From MWAR01 sp035388825 (GTDB taxonomy: Bacteria; Muiribacteriota; Ozemobacteria; Ozemobacterales; Ozemobacteraceae), in NCBI GenBank assembly GCA_035388825.1, contig DAOOQQ010000046.1, forward strand, positions 1-36,761: 36,761 bases of DNA, written 5' to 3'. Below are positions 14,825-22,602 of the stretch, piece by piece (within the stretch, counting starts at the first letter, position 1; every line of letters starts with the position of its first letter). A model generated the notes under the pieces. It saw only the letters and a list, made by a program, of their open reading frames with translations. It made no database searches and was not told the origin of the DNA. The position numbers and the translations under genes are program-made.

Positions 14825-17568
14825 GGCTGCACCCCGCCCTCACTTGCAACCCCGGCGGCAGGCGCGGCTGGCGCAGCCGGCTCAGACGGGCTCGCCGGCG
14901 GGACCGGCGGTTTTTCCGCGGGAACGATGGGCTGCTCGGCGATCATCGCCCCCAGTGACCGGAGCCTGGCTTCGACGTCGGCCTTCATCCCGTCGGGAAG
15001 CAGGCGGGCCACATACAGCTCCCGCAGCAGCGAGACGGCTTCCTCCCGGCTTCCCGATGCAAGCAGATCGTCCGCCATCTTCCGCTGTTGAACCGAGAGC
15101 GATGCGAGAGCTGTTTTGATCTCGAGCCCCAGGCTCGGGGGCAGATCCGTGCTTTCGTAGGCCTCTTCGAGCAGTGTGCGTCCTTCCGCGCGGCGCCCGG
15201 CCCGAACGAGAAGAGAGCCCAGATCGCGCTTGTAGACGGGCTGCCCAGGGCTGATTGCCACCGCTTTCCGCAGCGCCGTCTCGGCCGTGGCAAGCTGGCC
15301 GAGAGCCGAGGCCGAGATGCCGACGATATCCAGCATCGTCGGGTCGGCATCCGACACGCGCGCCGAAACCGAAGCGGCAAGGGCCAGCGCCTCGGGCCAT
15401 TTCTGCAGGGAGGCCTTGACCACGGCGAGATTCGCCGCCGCCTGCATCTCGAACGAGGGGTAGTTGAGCGCGCGGCCGAGAGCCCATTCCGCGCGGCCGG
15501 CATCGTTGAGTTCGAGGGCGATCTTGCCCGCATAGAAGTAGTAGATGGACCGCGCATCTCCGGCCGTCATGTATTGGCCGGTGAGGGCTTCCTCGAGCGC
15601 CCGCTTTTTATCCTGCATGATATGGTAATAAATGTGCATCCGCCGGAAGATCACCGAGTGGTAGGTCGAGCGGGCGTTGAAATTGATGTTCTTCCAGGCC
15701 CGGTTGGCGAAATCGAGCGCTTCCTGCGGCTTGTTCTCGAGCTCGAGAATCGTCGCCATCTTCAGATACGGGTCGCCGGGCAGCGGATCGGTCTGGATCG
15801 CACTGATCAGCTCTTTCTTCGCCTGCACGACGGCCTCGGGAGAAAGCCGCTGGCCCAGATACGCCTCGGCCGTGCGCACCCGGATATCGGCCTGCCAGCA
15901 CCGCACCTCGAAATTGATCGCGAGAAGCCCGACGACGACGCCGGCGATGCCGATCCAGACGGGAGTGTCGGGCGCAAGCTTCACCTGGGTGAGGGGCAGT
16001 TGTCGCGTGAAAAACAGCGTCTCGGCGCAGACCGGCACGAGAGCGAGAACGATGACGGCATACAGCGCCGTTTCGATGCGATGGAAGGGGAAATCCGGAA
16101 TCGCCGCGACCATCTGGGCCACCATCGCAGCCCCCAGGGTGATGAGCAGGATATGCTCGCCCCGGAAGTCGCGCTCCACCGCCCCGCGGGTGTCTTCGCG
16201 AATAGCGTGGTAGATCGAACGGAAGAAACGCCAGATCAGCCAGAAGAGCAGGCCGAAACCGATCAGGCCGAGCTCGGCGAGCACCTGCAACCAGTCGTTG
16301 TGGGCCTGTCGGAAGGTGACGGCGGTGAACGTCTCCTTGTTCTCGTCATCGAACGTCTTGGCTTCCTGAAGCGGGAAAAAATGCTTGAACGAGCCGTATC
16401 CGCCGCCGAGCAGCCAGCGGGTGACGCGCTTGACGGGGTTCCCGTTCACCTCGGGCCCCTCGATCTGGGCTTTCATCTCCGGGGCCGCGATCGACAGGGG
16501 TGGGTTGTCGAGCCAGTTGCGAAGCGTGGCATACCAGACCCAGATGCGCTCGTAGACATTGCTGACCTTACGATCCATCGTGAAGGTGGTCTTGAGCTTG
16601 TCGATCATGCCGCCGGATTTCGAGGTTGCTGCGGTGACCAGCATGCCGCCGACGAGAATGAAGGCGACGATCATGAAGAACGCGGAATGGCGCTTCACGA
16701 ACTTCCAGCTCCGGTCGAAAATGACGAGCATCGCGAATATGAACAGCACGCCCGCAACGATGCCGCCCAGCGCCGCACGACACCGGGTGATGTAGAGGCC
16801 GACCACCATCCAGGAGAACAGACTGATCGAAAGGGCCTTCATCAGCGGATGCCGGTAGTAGAAGAAGAAGCCGAGCGGGAAAAAGGCCGTGAACATCGCG
16901 AACGTGCCGAGGTAGTTCCGGTTGCCGAACGTCGACACGATCGAGGTCATCGCATATTCCTTCGAGGCCAGTTGCGGAAAGAGGGGAATATACCACGCGC
17001 TATAATCGATCTGGCCCCCGAGGATCTCATCCCGGACGAAGGTGAACCCACGGACGGGATCGAGTTTGAAATAGATGTTGTAGGACTCCATGATCCCGAG
17101 GGTGCTCGTTGCAATCCCCGCGAAGATCATGGCCCAGATGACCCCTTCGAACTGCCACCTCTCCCGGACGGTGTTCAAGATGAGCGGGACGAGCATCAGG
17201 ATCAGGAACGTCCCCCGCAGGTCACGGATCGCCGAGGGAACATTGTCATTCCAGAGCAGGGATGCGACGGAAAGGCCGAAAAAGGCAGCCAGGGGAAGGT
17301 CGATCCGCGTCCGGGCAAGCTGGGCACGGCCATTGACGACGAACCGCAGGCAGAACAGCGCGGCCAGGAAGCCGAGAGCGATCTTCGAGGTGAACTCCTT
17401 CGGCGTCAGGAAGTTTTCCGTCGTCTGCCGTGAATACAGGAACGGTACGACAATCGTGACAAGGATGATCCCGATGTAGATCACCCAATCCAGCGCGTCA
17501 AGTCCGCCCCAGCCCTGATTCTGCCCGTTACGGGAACTGCCCGCACCGGATTCCCGTTGCATGTTCAT
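14821..17568 (-). CDS. O-antigen ligase/polymerase or pilin glycosyltransferase-like membrane protein with TPR tail
   Basis: The N-terminal two-thirds is a polytopic membrane protein of the Wzy_C (PF04932) superfamily, shared by WaaL ligases, Wzy polymerases and PglL/PilO-type pilin oligosaccharyltransferases. Family-type landmarks are STFGNRNYLGTF (about 213-224) and a large periplasmic loop ending in RQAHNDWLQVLAELGLIGFG (His 423). About a dozen spans are visible. From roughly residue 560 the protein is soluble and made of TPR-like helical repeats, ending in a Pro/Ala-rich tail. The ATG at 17568 is preferred because AGAGGA sits just upstream; an ATG at 17604 would add 12 residues but has a weak site. 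It lies directly after a pilin gene and overlaps the SBP gene by GTGA. Position favours a role in glycosylating pilin, but polysaccharide polymerisation fits equally well. Confidence 0.8.
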   Translation of the reverse strand: MNMQRESGAGSSRNGQNQGWGGLDALDWVIYIGIILVTIVVPFLYSRQTTENFLTPKEFTSKIALGFLAALFCLRFVVNGRAQLARTRIDLPLAAFFGLSVASLLWNDNVPSAIRDLRGTFLILMLVPLILNTVRERWQFEGVIWAMIFAGIATSTLGIMESYNIYFKLDPVRGFTFVRDEILGGQIDYSAWYIPLFPQLASKEYAMTSIVSTFGNRNYLGTFAMFTAFFPLGFFFYYRHPLMKALSISLFSWMVVGLYITRCRAALGGIVAGVLFIFAMLVIFDRSWKFVKRHSAFFMIVAFILVGGMLVTAATSKSGGMIDKLKTTFTMDRKVSNVYERIWVWYATLRNWLDNPPLSIAAPEMKAQIEGPEVNGNPVKRVTRWLLGGGYGSFKHFFPLQEAKTFDDENKETFTAVTFRQAHNDWLQVLAELGLIGFGLLFWLIWRFFRSIYHAIREDTRGAVERDFRGEHILLITLGAAMVAQMVAAIPDFPFHRIETALYAVIVLALVPVCAETLFFTRQLPLTQVKLAPDTPVWIGIAGVVVGLLAINFEVRCWQADIRVRTAEAYLGQRLSPEAVVQAKKELISAIQTDPLPGDPYLKMATILELENKPQEALDFANRAWKNINFNARSTYHSVIFRRMHIYYHIMQDKKRALEEALTGQYMTAGDARSIYYFYAGKIALELNDAGRAEWALGRALNYPSFEMQAAANLAVVKASLQKWPEALALAASVSARVSDADPTMLDIVGISASALGQLATAETALRKAVAISPGQPVYKRDLGSLLVRAGRRAEGRTLLEEAYESTDLPPSLGLEIKTALASLSVQQRKMADDLLASGSREEAVSLLRELYVARLLPDGMKADVEARLRSLGAMIAEQPIVPAEKPPVPPASPSEPAAPAAPAAGVASEGGVQP

Positions 17569-17606
17569 GATTTCCTCTGTGTCCGTTCCGTGGATTTTCG
17601 CCATCT

Positions 17607-18356
17607 TCAGCGGCTCTGGATGAGCACTTCAAGCCCCTGATACTGCCCGTTGGTGCCGTTCGCTGTGCGATTGGCGTTGTCGAGAATCTTCGTGTTGGTC
17701 GGCGCAACCCGGACGGTCGACGAGCCCGGGAAAAAAGTATTATCGTCAAAGGTATTGATCATCAGATAGATGTCGCTCGAGCTGGCCACCGTCGGCGAAG
17801 CCGTCATATTCGCGATCAGCACTTCCGGGGAGAACTGGAGGTCGGTACCGGGCGGGGTCGGCGAGGCATTGGAAAGCACAACCGTCTGGGTCGCGAGAAG
17901 CATCTTGCTGAATTCGAGCCGCAACAGATCGCCGGTCGAGATGTGCAGGTTGTTGTCGGAATCGATCCAGGATGCCTTCTGAAGAGCCAGCGGCGGCTCG
18001 TAATCGACGACGATGTCGTCATACGAGGCAATATGATCCGGGCCTCTGCAGAGCAGTTGCCCCTTGTCGGGCATCACCTCGTAGGCACGCCCCCAGGGAT
18101 CGAAGGGAAGGTTCTGGAGATACTTGCCCAGCAGCATCTCGAGCTTCGCCGCCTGGTTGCCGAAACCGAACTTTCTATCCTCGAAGGTGTTGAATTTGAT
18201 CAACGCCTCCTTCATGATGTCCAGCTCATGCTTCGCCTTGGAGATCTTCGTCTCCTTGACGTAGTTCTGGTAGTACGGCAGAGCCACACCGACCAGAACG
18301 GCGATGATCGCCACCACGATAAGCAACTCGATCAACGTAAATGCGCGCCTGTTCAT
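17607..18356 (-). CDS. GspG-like pseudopilin/type IV pilin (249 aa)
   Basis: The N-terminus is a short basic leader and class III prepilin site, MNRRA then FTLIELLIVVAIIAVLVGVALPYY, with Glu at +5 as needed for assembly. The residue before the cut is Ala rather than the usual Gly, which is allowed but less common. After the long helix comes the GspG-like NLPFDPWGRAYEV motif, then a GPD and DDIVVDYEPPLAL block shared with the neighbouring pilins, and a roughly 110-residue C-terminal beta-rich domain. The acidic loop seen in its neighbours is degenerate here (WIDSDNNLHIS). The ATG at 18356 gives the usual short leader; a GTG at 18374 is possible. A terminator at 18427-18450 separates it from the upstream pilin, and the Wzy-like gene follows closely. 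Confidence 0.88.
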   Translation of the reverse strand: MNRRAFTLIELLIVVAIIAVLVGVALPYYQNYVKETKISKAKHELDIMKEALIKFNTFEDRKFGFGNQAAKLEMLLGKYLQNLPFDPWGRAYEVMPDKGQLLCRGPDHIASYDDIVVDYEPPLALQKASWIDSDNNLHISTGDLLRLEFSKMLLATQTVVLSNASPTPPGTDLQFSPEVLIANMTASPTVASSSDIYLMINTFDDNTFFPGSSTVRVAPTNTKILDNANRTANGTNGQYQGLEVLIQSR

Positions 18357-18426
18357 GACCGGGGATGTTACCACACCCCCCCTGCATCCACAATACCGTC
18401 ACAACTCCTTGCGGTTTCCGTGCAAC

Positions 18427-18450
18427 AAAAAACCCGGCCTTCCGGCCGGG
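18427..18450 (-). terminator. Rho-independent terminator after the 232-aa pilin gene
   Basis: On the minus strand a CCCGGCC / GGAA / GGCCGGG hairpin is followed directly by six T. It lies about 30 bases past the stop at 18481. The other flank is also an A/T run (18452-18457), so it could work in both directions. It divides the tandem pilin array from the last pilin and the downstream long run of genes. Confidence 0.88.
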
Positions 18451-18480
18451 CTTTTTTGCATGAAATAAGGACCGCTCAGA

Positions 18481-19179
18481 TCACGGAGCGATGACCTTCA
18501 GAGAATCACCCTTTGCCGCCTTTGTCGCGGAAAGACTGCCATCGAAAAGTTCGTTTGTATCAATGATGGTCAGGGTATCCGAACCGGCAACGAAAGCAAC
18601 AGGAACGGGGAACGACGCCATCGAGGCCGAAGCAATGAGCACCTTACCGGCGTTTCCAAGAACCGTTGCAGCCGCCGAGAGAGTCAGGCCCGTGCCATTG
18701 ATCGTGCTGGTCGTAAGATAGGCCAACGGACGAGTCACATAGATGTTCAGGGAGTCGACGCCGACGTCCACAAGCCCGTTCTGGTTCGTGTCGAACCACA
18801 GGACCTTGCTGACGGCCATACGGGGGCGGAATTCCGTGCGAATTTCGTCGCCAGTCGAATCTTTACCATCAGGTCCGAACGAGTAGACGGTCGAAGAGGC
18901 ATCGCTGACCTTGTAAGCAGCGCCCCAGGGGTCATTCAGCGGCTTGCTCAGGAACGGACCGATCAGGGAGGCGATATTGTCCGTCGAATAGGACACACCA
19001 CGCCGCAGTTCATACAGCGCAAGAGCGTTCCGGATCTCATCCAGGTCGTTCTTGCAGCGCGCCCGTCTCGCTTCATCGACGTAATCCTGAACGTACGGGA
19101 TAGCCGCGCCCGCCAGGATCGCGATGATCGTGACCACGATCAACAGCTCGATCAACGTAAAGCCTTGTCTGAGTTTCAT
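18481..19179 (-). CDS. GspG-like pseudopilin/type IV pilin (232 aa)
   Basis: The prepilin leader MKLRQG is followed by FTLIELLIVVTIIAILAGAAIPYVQDYV, a textbook G|FTLIE site. A GspG-like PLNDPWGAAYKV motif and a YSFGPDGKD block follow. Then comes WFDTNQNGLVDVGVDSLNI, which has the spacing of an EF-hand or dockerin-type calcium loop (D-x-N-x-N-G-x-V-D). The last 75 or so residues are Thr/Ser/Ala-rich beta sequence ending in a TLTIIDTNELFDG-type strand. The ATG at 19179 has AGGAGGG upstream. The gene is the last before the terminator at 18427-18450. It would be a fibre subunit or a pseudopilin; the family alone cannot distinguish these. Confidence 0.9.
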   Translation of the reverse strand: MKLRQGFTLIELLIVVTIIAILAGAAIPYVQDYVDEARRARCKNDLDEIRNALALYELRRGVSYSTDNIASLIGPFLSKPLNDPWGAAYKVSDASSTVYSFGPDGKDSTGDEIRTEFRPRMAVSKVLWFDTNQNGLVDVGVDSLNIYVTRPLAYLTTSTINGTGLTLSAAATVLGNAGKVLIASASMASFPVPVAFVAGSDTLTIIDTNELFDGSLSATKAAKGDSLKVIAP

Positions 19180-19234
19180 ACCCTACCCTCCTGAAAAATT
19201 TTACCGCTCAATCGGGAAAAACCCGTTGTAGCCT

Positions 19235-19972
19235 TTACTGAGGAAGAATGATGACGGGCTGCGAGGAAATGCAACTATTGGCGTCGGGTTTCGCATAATC
19301 CTTCAGGATGTTGTGGCCATCCAGAACCTGGATCGAGTGGCTCCCAACGAGGAAGGTGTCCTTCGTCCCTTCCTTAACCATGAGGATGACAGTCCGGGAG
19401 GCGACCATGCGCACATCGCCGGGTGCGGATTCAACAGCAGCAGAGATCTTCGTCGTCCCGGTCGTGATCGAGAAACACGTGTCGATAGCGCCCTGGATGG
19501 CACCCGCCGTGCAGCTCAGCTTGCGGCTGAACAGCAGATGCAGTTCGTCGTTGACGTTCTGCGTGTCGACGGCGCCCGAGTTGTTCTTGTCGACCCACTT
19601 CACCTGGACCAGTGCCAGGGGCGGCTGGTACGGATAGAAGATATTGTCTTCGGAGGTATTGTAATCACGATCAGAACCGGAAGAATAGACCGTTCCAGAT
19701 TCGGTGGACACGGCGTATGCCTTTCCCCATGGATCGATCGGGGATTTGTTGAGGTATCTACCGGTCAACAACAGGACGTCCGAAGCATTGTAATCGCCTT
19801 CTCGGGTCTCATACACCATGATCGCCCGGGCAATCTCCTCGAGATCCGTTTTGGCCTTTGCCAGACGGGATTCCTCGACATACGACTGGACATACGGAAG
19901 CGCCGCACCTGCCAGGACCGCAAGGATCGTAATGACGACCAAAAGTTCGATCAATGTGAAACCGCGTTTCAT
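19235..19972 (-). CDS. GspG-like pseudopilin/type IV pilin, copy A of a recent duplication (245 aa)
   Basis: The start at ATG 19972 gives the leader MKRG then FTLIELLVVITILAVLAG and has AAAGGAA upstream; the longer open frame above it lacks pilin logic. Motifs in order: prepilin helix (5-32), NKSPIDPWGKAYAVS (about 75-89), Y-SGSD, then KWVDKNNSGAVD with an EF-hand-like acidic loop (about 127-135), and a C-terminal beta domain (about 140-245) with two or more cysteines that could pair. Residues 115-245 are the same as in the next pilin upstream (copy B), and at DNA level the 386 bases differ at only two positions. The N-terminal halves differ much more. This points to recent gene conversion or domain swapping. 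Confidence 0.92.
   Translation of the reverse strand: MKRGFTLIELLVVITILAVLAGAALPYVQSYVEESRLAKAKTDLEEIARAIMVYETREGDYNASDVLLLTGRYLNKSPIDPWGKAYAVSTESGTVYSSGSDRDYNTSEDNIFYPYQPPLALVQVKWVDKNNSGAVDTQNVNDELHLLFSRKLSCTAGAIQGAIDTCFSITTGTTKISAAVESAPGDVRMVASRTVILMVKEGTKDTFLVGSHSIQVLDGHNILKDYAKPDANSCISSQPVIILPQ
19245..19630. repeat. 386-bp near-identical repeat, copy A
   Basis: This stretch matches 20026-20411 with two mismatches by direct comparison (about 99.5 percent), at a constant offset of 781 bases. It encodes the C-terminal 131 residues of the pilin. The match ends sharply at both sides: just before the stop codon at one end and within the codons for the YQPPLAL motif at the other. Confidence 0.95.
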
Positions 19973-20015
19973 AGCACTATTCCTTTTCTGCGTATCGTAA
20001 CTTCGTCGGCGATCG

Positions 20016-20753
20016 TCACTGCGGGAGAATGATGACGGGCTGCGAGGAAATGCAGCTATTGGCGTCGGGTTTCGCATAATCCTTCAGGATGTTGTGGCCA
20101 TCCAGAACCTGGATCGAGTGGCTCCCAACGAGGAAGGTGTCCTTCGTCCCTTCCTTAACCATGAGGATGACAGTCCGGGAGGCGACCATGCGCACATCGC
20201 CGGGTGCGGATTCAACAGCAGCAGAGATCTTCGTCGTCCCGGTCGTGATCGAGAAACACGTGTCGATAGCGCCCTGGATGGCACCCGCCGTGCAGCTCAG
20301 CTTGCGGCTGAACAGCAGATGCAGTTCGTCGTTGACGTTCTGCGTGTCGACGGCGCCCGAGTTGTTCTTGTCAACCCACTTCACCTGGACCAGTGCCAGG
20401 GGCGGCTGGTAGGGGAAGAACAGGTTGTCATCATCGTCACCATAACTTCTGTCAGGCCCGCCGGAATAGACGATTCCAGACTCCGTGGATACCGCATACG
20501 AGCGGCCCCAGGGGTCGATGGGGGATTTGTTGAGATACCGACCAGTCAGCAGTGTCACATCCGACGCGTTGTATTCGCCTTCTCTCGTTTCATAAACCGC
20601 CAGAGCACGGGCAATTTCTTCGAGATCGGCCTTGGCCTTGGCGAAGCGTGACTCTTCGACGTACGACTGCACATACGGCAGTGCAGCCCCGGCCAGAATG
20701 GCCAGGATCGTGATGACGACCAGCAATTCGATCAGTGTAAAGCCCCGTTTCAT
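20016..20753 (-). CDS. GspG-like pseudopilin/type IV pilin, copy B of a recent duplication (245 aa)
   Basis: The same architecture and length as copy A: leader MKRG, FTLIELLVVITILAILAG helix, NKSPIDPWGRSYAVS, a YSGGPDRSYGDDDDN acidic stretch, and a WVDKNNSGAVD loop. The C-terminal domain is identical to copy A in protein sequence. The start at ATG 20753 is chosen because AAGGAG lies eight bases upstream; the in-frame ATG at 20759 is only two bases from that site and would spoil the short leader. The variable middle segment (residues about 95-112) differs from copy A in both sequence and charge. The gene lies 33 bases after the 244-aa pilin and 43 bases before copy A, so all are probably in one transcript. 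Confidence 0.92.
   Translation of the reverse strand: MKRGFTLIELLVVITILAILAGAALPYVQSYVEESRFAKAKADLEEIARALAVYETREGEYNASDVTLLTGRYLNKSPIDPWGRSYAVSTESGIVYSGGPDRSYGDDDDNLFFPYQPPLALVQVKWVDKNNSGAVDTQNVNDELHLLFSRKLSCTAGAIQGAIDTCFSITTGTTKISAAVESAPGDVRMVASRTVILMVKEGTKDTFLVGSHSIQVLDGHNILKDYAKPDANSCISSQPVIILPQ
20026..20411. repeat. 386-bp near-identical repeat, copy B
   Basis: This is the direct-repeat partner of 19245-19630, with two mismatches. Both copies are in the same orientation and encode the 3' half of adjacent pilin genes. Recombination between them would delete or add exactly one pilin gene unit of about 781 bases. Confidence 0.95.
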
Positions 20754-20786
20754 GAACATCTCTCCTTGGAGTATAATTGCACGAAT

Positions 20787-21521
20787 TTATTCGCCTTTGA
20801 TGATAACCGATTGACTCGCAATACAGCGATTCGCCTGGAACGTGTTTGTATCAAACAGGCTGTTCCCGTCCGTGACCATCACCGTGTCACTGCCCCCGGT
20901 GAAGACATTCTCAGTGTTCGCCATCATGGGGAGAAACAGGCTCTGGGCATCGGGGGAGGTTGCAATTTTCGTCCAGTCGAAGACAACTGCCGGGTCTTCG
21001 GGAAAACTGAACAGGAAGTTGGTGGGATCGGTGAGGGTGGAACTCGTGAGATTCAGCTTCCGGGAAAAGGCAAACTGAAGGTAGTCTCCGCCCGGTCCTC
21101 CATCCACACGGCCATTCTTGTTGTTGTCAATCCATTTGGCGCGAACCAGAGCGAGGAGAGGCTGATAGGGGTAAAACAGATTGTCTTCCTGGGTGTTCGG
21201 ATTTCTGTCCGGCCCTGATGTGTATACCGTTCCCGCGTGCGTTGCTACGATGTAGGACCGCCCCCAGGGATCGATCGGGGATTTGTTCAGATAGCGCCCC
21301 GTCAAGAGCGAAACATCCGAAGCTATGTAGGTCCGTTCCCGCGATTCGTAAATAGCAAGAGCCTTGCCAATCTCTTCGAGGTCGGATTTTGCTTTGCTGA
21401 TACGGCTTTCCTCGACATACGACTGGACATAGGGCAGGGTGGCGCCGGCCAGGATCGCCAAAATCGTGATGACGACCAGCAGCTCAATCAGTGTGAAACC
21501 CTGCCCGGACCTGATGTTCAT
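20787..21521 (-). CDS. GspG-like pseudopilin/type IV pilin, first of the tandem array (244 aa)
   Basis: Leader MNIRSGQG, then FTLIELLVVITILAILAGATLPYVQSYV. The GspG-like NKSPIDPWGRSYIVA motif and YTSGPDRNPNTQEDN block follow, then KWIDNNKNGRVDGGPGGDYL, which carries a good EF-hand-like loop (D-N-N-K-N-G-R-V-D). The C-terminal beta domain differs from copies A and B, although the N-terminal 110 residues are close to them. ATG 21521 has GAGGG upstream. This is the promoter-proximal gene of the array, after a 280-base AT-rich spacer with repeated GGGAAA motifs and a sigma-54-like site, so it is the most likely to be strongly and separately controlled. Confidence 0.9.
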   Translation of the reverse strand: MNIRSGQGFTLIELLVVITILAILAGATLPYVQSYVEESRISKAKSDLEEIGKALAIYESRERTYIASDVSLLTGRYLNKSPIDPWGRSYIVATHAGTVYTSGPDRNPNTQEDNLFYPYQPLLALVRAKWIDNNKNGRVDGGPGGDYLQFAFSRKLNLTSSTLTDPTNFLFSFPEDPAVVFDWTKIATSPDAQSLFLPMMANTENVFTGGSDTVMVTDGNSLFDTNTFQANRCIASQSVIIKGE

Positions 21522-21525
21522 TCAT

Positions 21526-21804
21526 CCCTCGTTATTCGGATACGTACCTGCAAATTTCCCACCGAAAACCAGTCTCCATCGACTTATGGTAGCATTCCAA
21601 GGAACCACACTCAACTATAGCAGATTTCCCTTTTGAAATAAATCTGTATTTATTTTCGCAAGAGCTGTACCTGAGTGATCAAATTTTCCCGACCAGGGGA
21701 AAAAGCAGATTCAGAAACGATTTCCACGAACTTCCTTCCGGCTTTGTCTGAGGTGTGTTTACCGCACTGTGTAAATTTTCCACGGGAAAATAATGATTTT
21801 TTTA
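21526..21804 (-). promoter_or_regulatory. AT-rich regulatory spacer before the tandem pilin array
   Basis: This is the most AT-rich stretch of the window and I see no gene in it. On the minus strand, five copies of a GGGAAAWTT / TGGAAAWT-type motif end near 21551, 21621, 21681, 21718 and 21773. Two plus-strand copies make inverted repeats: TTTTCCC/GGGAAAA at 21684-21703 and TTTTCC/GGAAAA at 21776-21790. A -10-like TATAGT with TG one base before it lies at 21619-21614. Repeats like these could bind an activator or a nucleoid protein. All calls here are by eye. Confidence 0.5.
21550..21563 (-). promoter_or_regulatory. Possible sigma-54 (-24/-12) promoter for the pilin array
   Basis: The minus strand reads GG, ten bases, then GC, with TTGCA matching the -12 element well. 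The -24 side is weaker (CGGTGGG instead of TGGCACG). Transcription would begin near 21538, leaving a short leader with the GAGGG ribosome site before ATG 21521. It overlaps one of the GGGAAATTT repeats. Sigma-54 control of pilin genes is known in other bacteria and rpoN is in this window, but the match is only moderate. Confidence 0.3.
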
Positions 21805-22581
21805 TTACATCCGTTTCCGCTGGATCACCACTTCTTCCAGCCGTCGAAGGGGCTGGGGCTGAGGCGAGCAGTCGATCACGGATTCGATGAATTCTCGCGG
21901 AACGATCGTCGTTTCGCCAACCCGGATTTTCGGTGGCACCGGAGCAGCGAAGAGGAACGAGAGGATCTTTCCCTGTGCCGGACTCGCGATGATCGCGCTT
22001 CCCAGGGCACGTTCGGGGTTCTTTGTCAGGAAATCGAACACCGTCACATTCGTCATCATGGCAGGCCGGGAGAAATGGATATCCAGACGGTCCCCGAAGT
22101 CGACGAGGTTATTCCGGTTTGCATCGACATACTCGGCTTTCGTGATGAAGAACTCCGCAGGTATATAGCGCACGATAATATCATCCGCCATCGTGGCGAG
22201 ACCGGTGAATTTCTGCGAATCCAGGCCATCCGGTCCAACCGAGTAGACGACCCCGAGATCGGCGTTGTGCCGATAGGGGCGTCCCCAGGGATCACTCGGC
22301 GGTTCCTTTTCGAGATAGGTGCCCACGAATCTGCCCAGCTCCCTCACCGTGAATGTGGCGATCCGGAACGGCTGATCCTCGCGGGTGTTGTACATGCGCA
22401 CCGATTTTCCCAGCTCCTCGAGGTCCATCTGGGCTTTCGTGATCTTGGCCCGCTGGACATACTCGGCATATTCCCGGATGGCAATCAACACGAGCGTCGC
22501 AATGATGATCAGAGCGACCATCAGCTCGATCAGATTGAATCCGCGGGAATCGAGGCTCCGGAATCGGGATATGCGCATCAT
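21805..22581 (-). CDS. GspG-like pseudopilin/type IV pilin (258 aa)
   Basis: The leader is longer (MMRISRFRSLDSRG) before FNLIELMVALIIIATLVLIAI; Glu +5 and the Gly at -1 are present, with Asn instead of Thr at +2. The EPPSDPWGRPYRHN motif, YSVGPDGLD and DDIIVRYIPAEFF blocks follow, then EYVDANRNNLVDFGDRLDI, again with the EF-hand-like spacing. The C-terminal region contains ALGSAIIASPAQGKILSF and a Pro-rich end. It is more diverged than the other array members and sits 21 bases after the secretin, so it belongs to the secretin transcript. ATG 22578 is an alternative start three bases in. Confidence 0.88.
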   Translation of the reverse strand: MMRISRFRSLDSRGFNLIELMVALIIIATLVLIAIREYAEYVQRAKITKAQMDLEELGKSVRMYNTREDQPFRIATFTVRELGRFVGTYLEKEPPSDPWGRPYRHNADLGVVYSVGPDGLDSQKFTGLATMADDIIVRYIPAEFFITKAEYVDANRNNLVDFGDRLDIHFSRPAMMTNVTVFDFLTKNPERALGSAIIASPAQGKILSFLFAAPVPPKIRVGETTIVPREFIESVIDCSPQPQPLRRLEEVVIQRKRM

Positions 22582-22602
22582 TTCACCGTATGTCTTCCGA
22601 CG

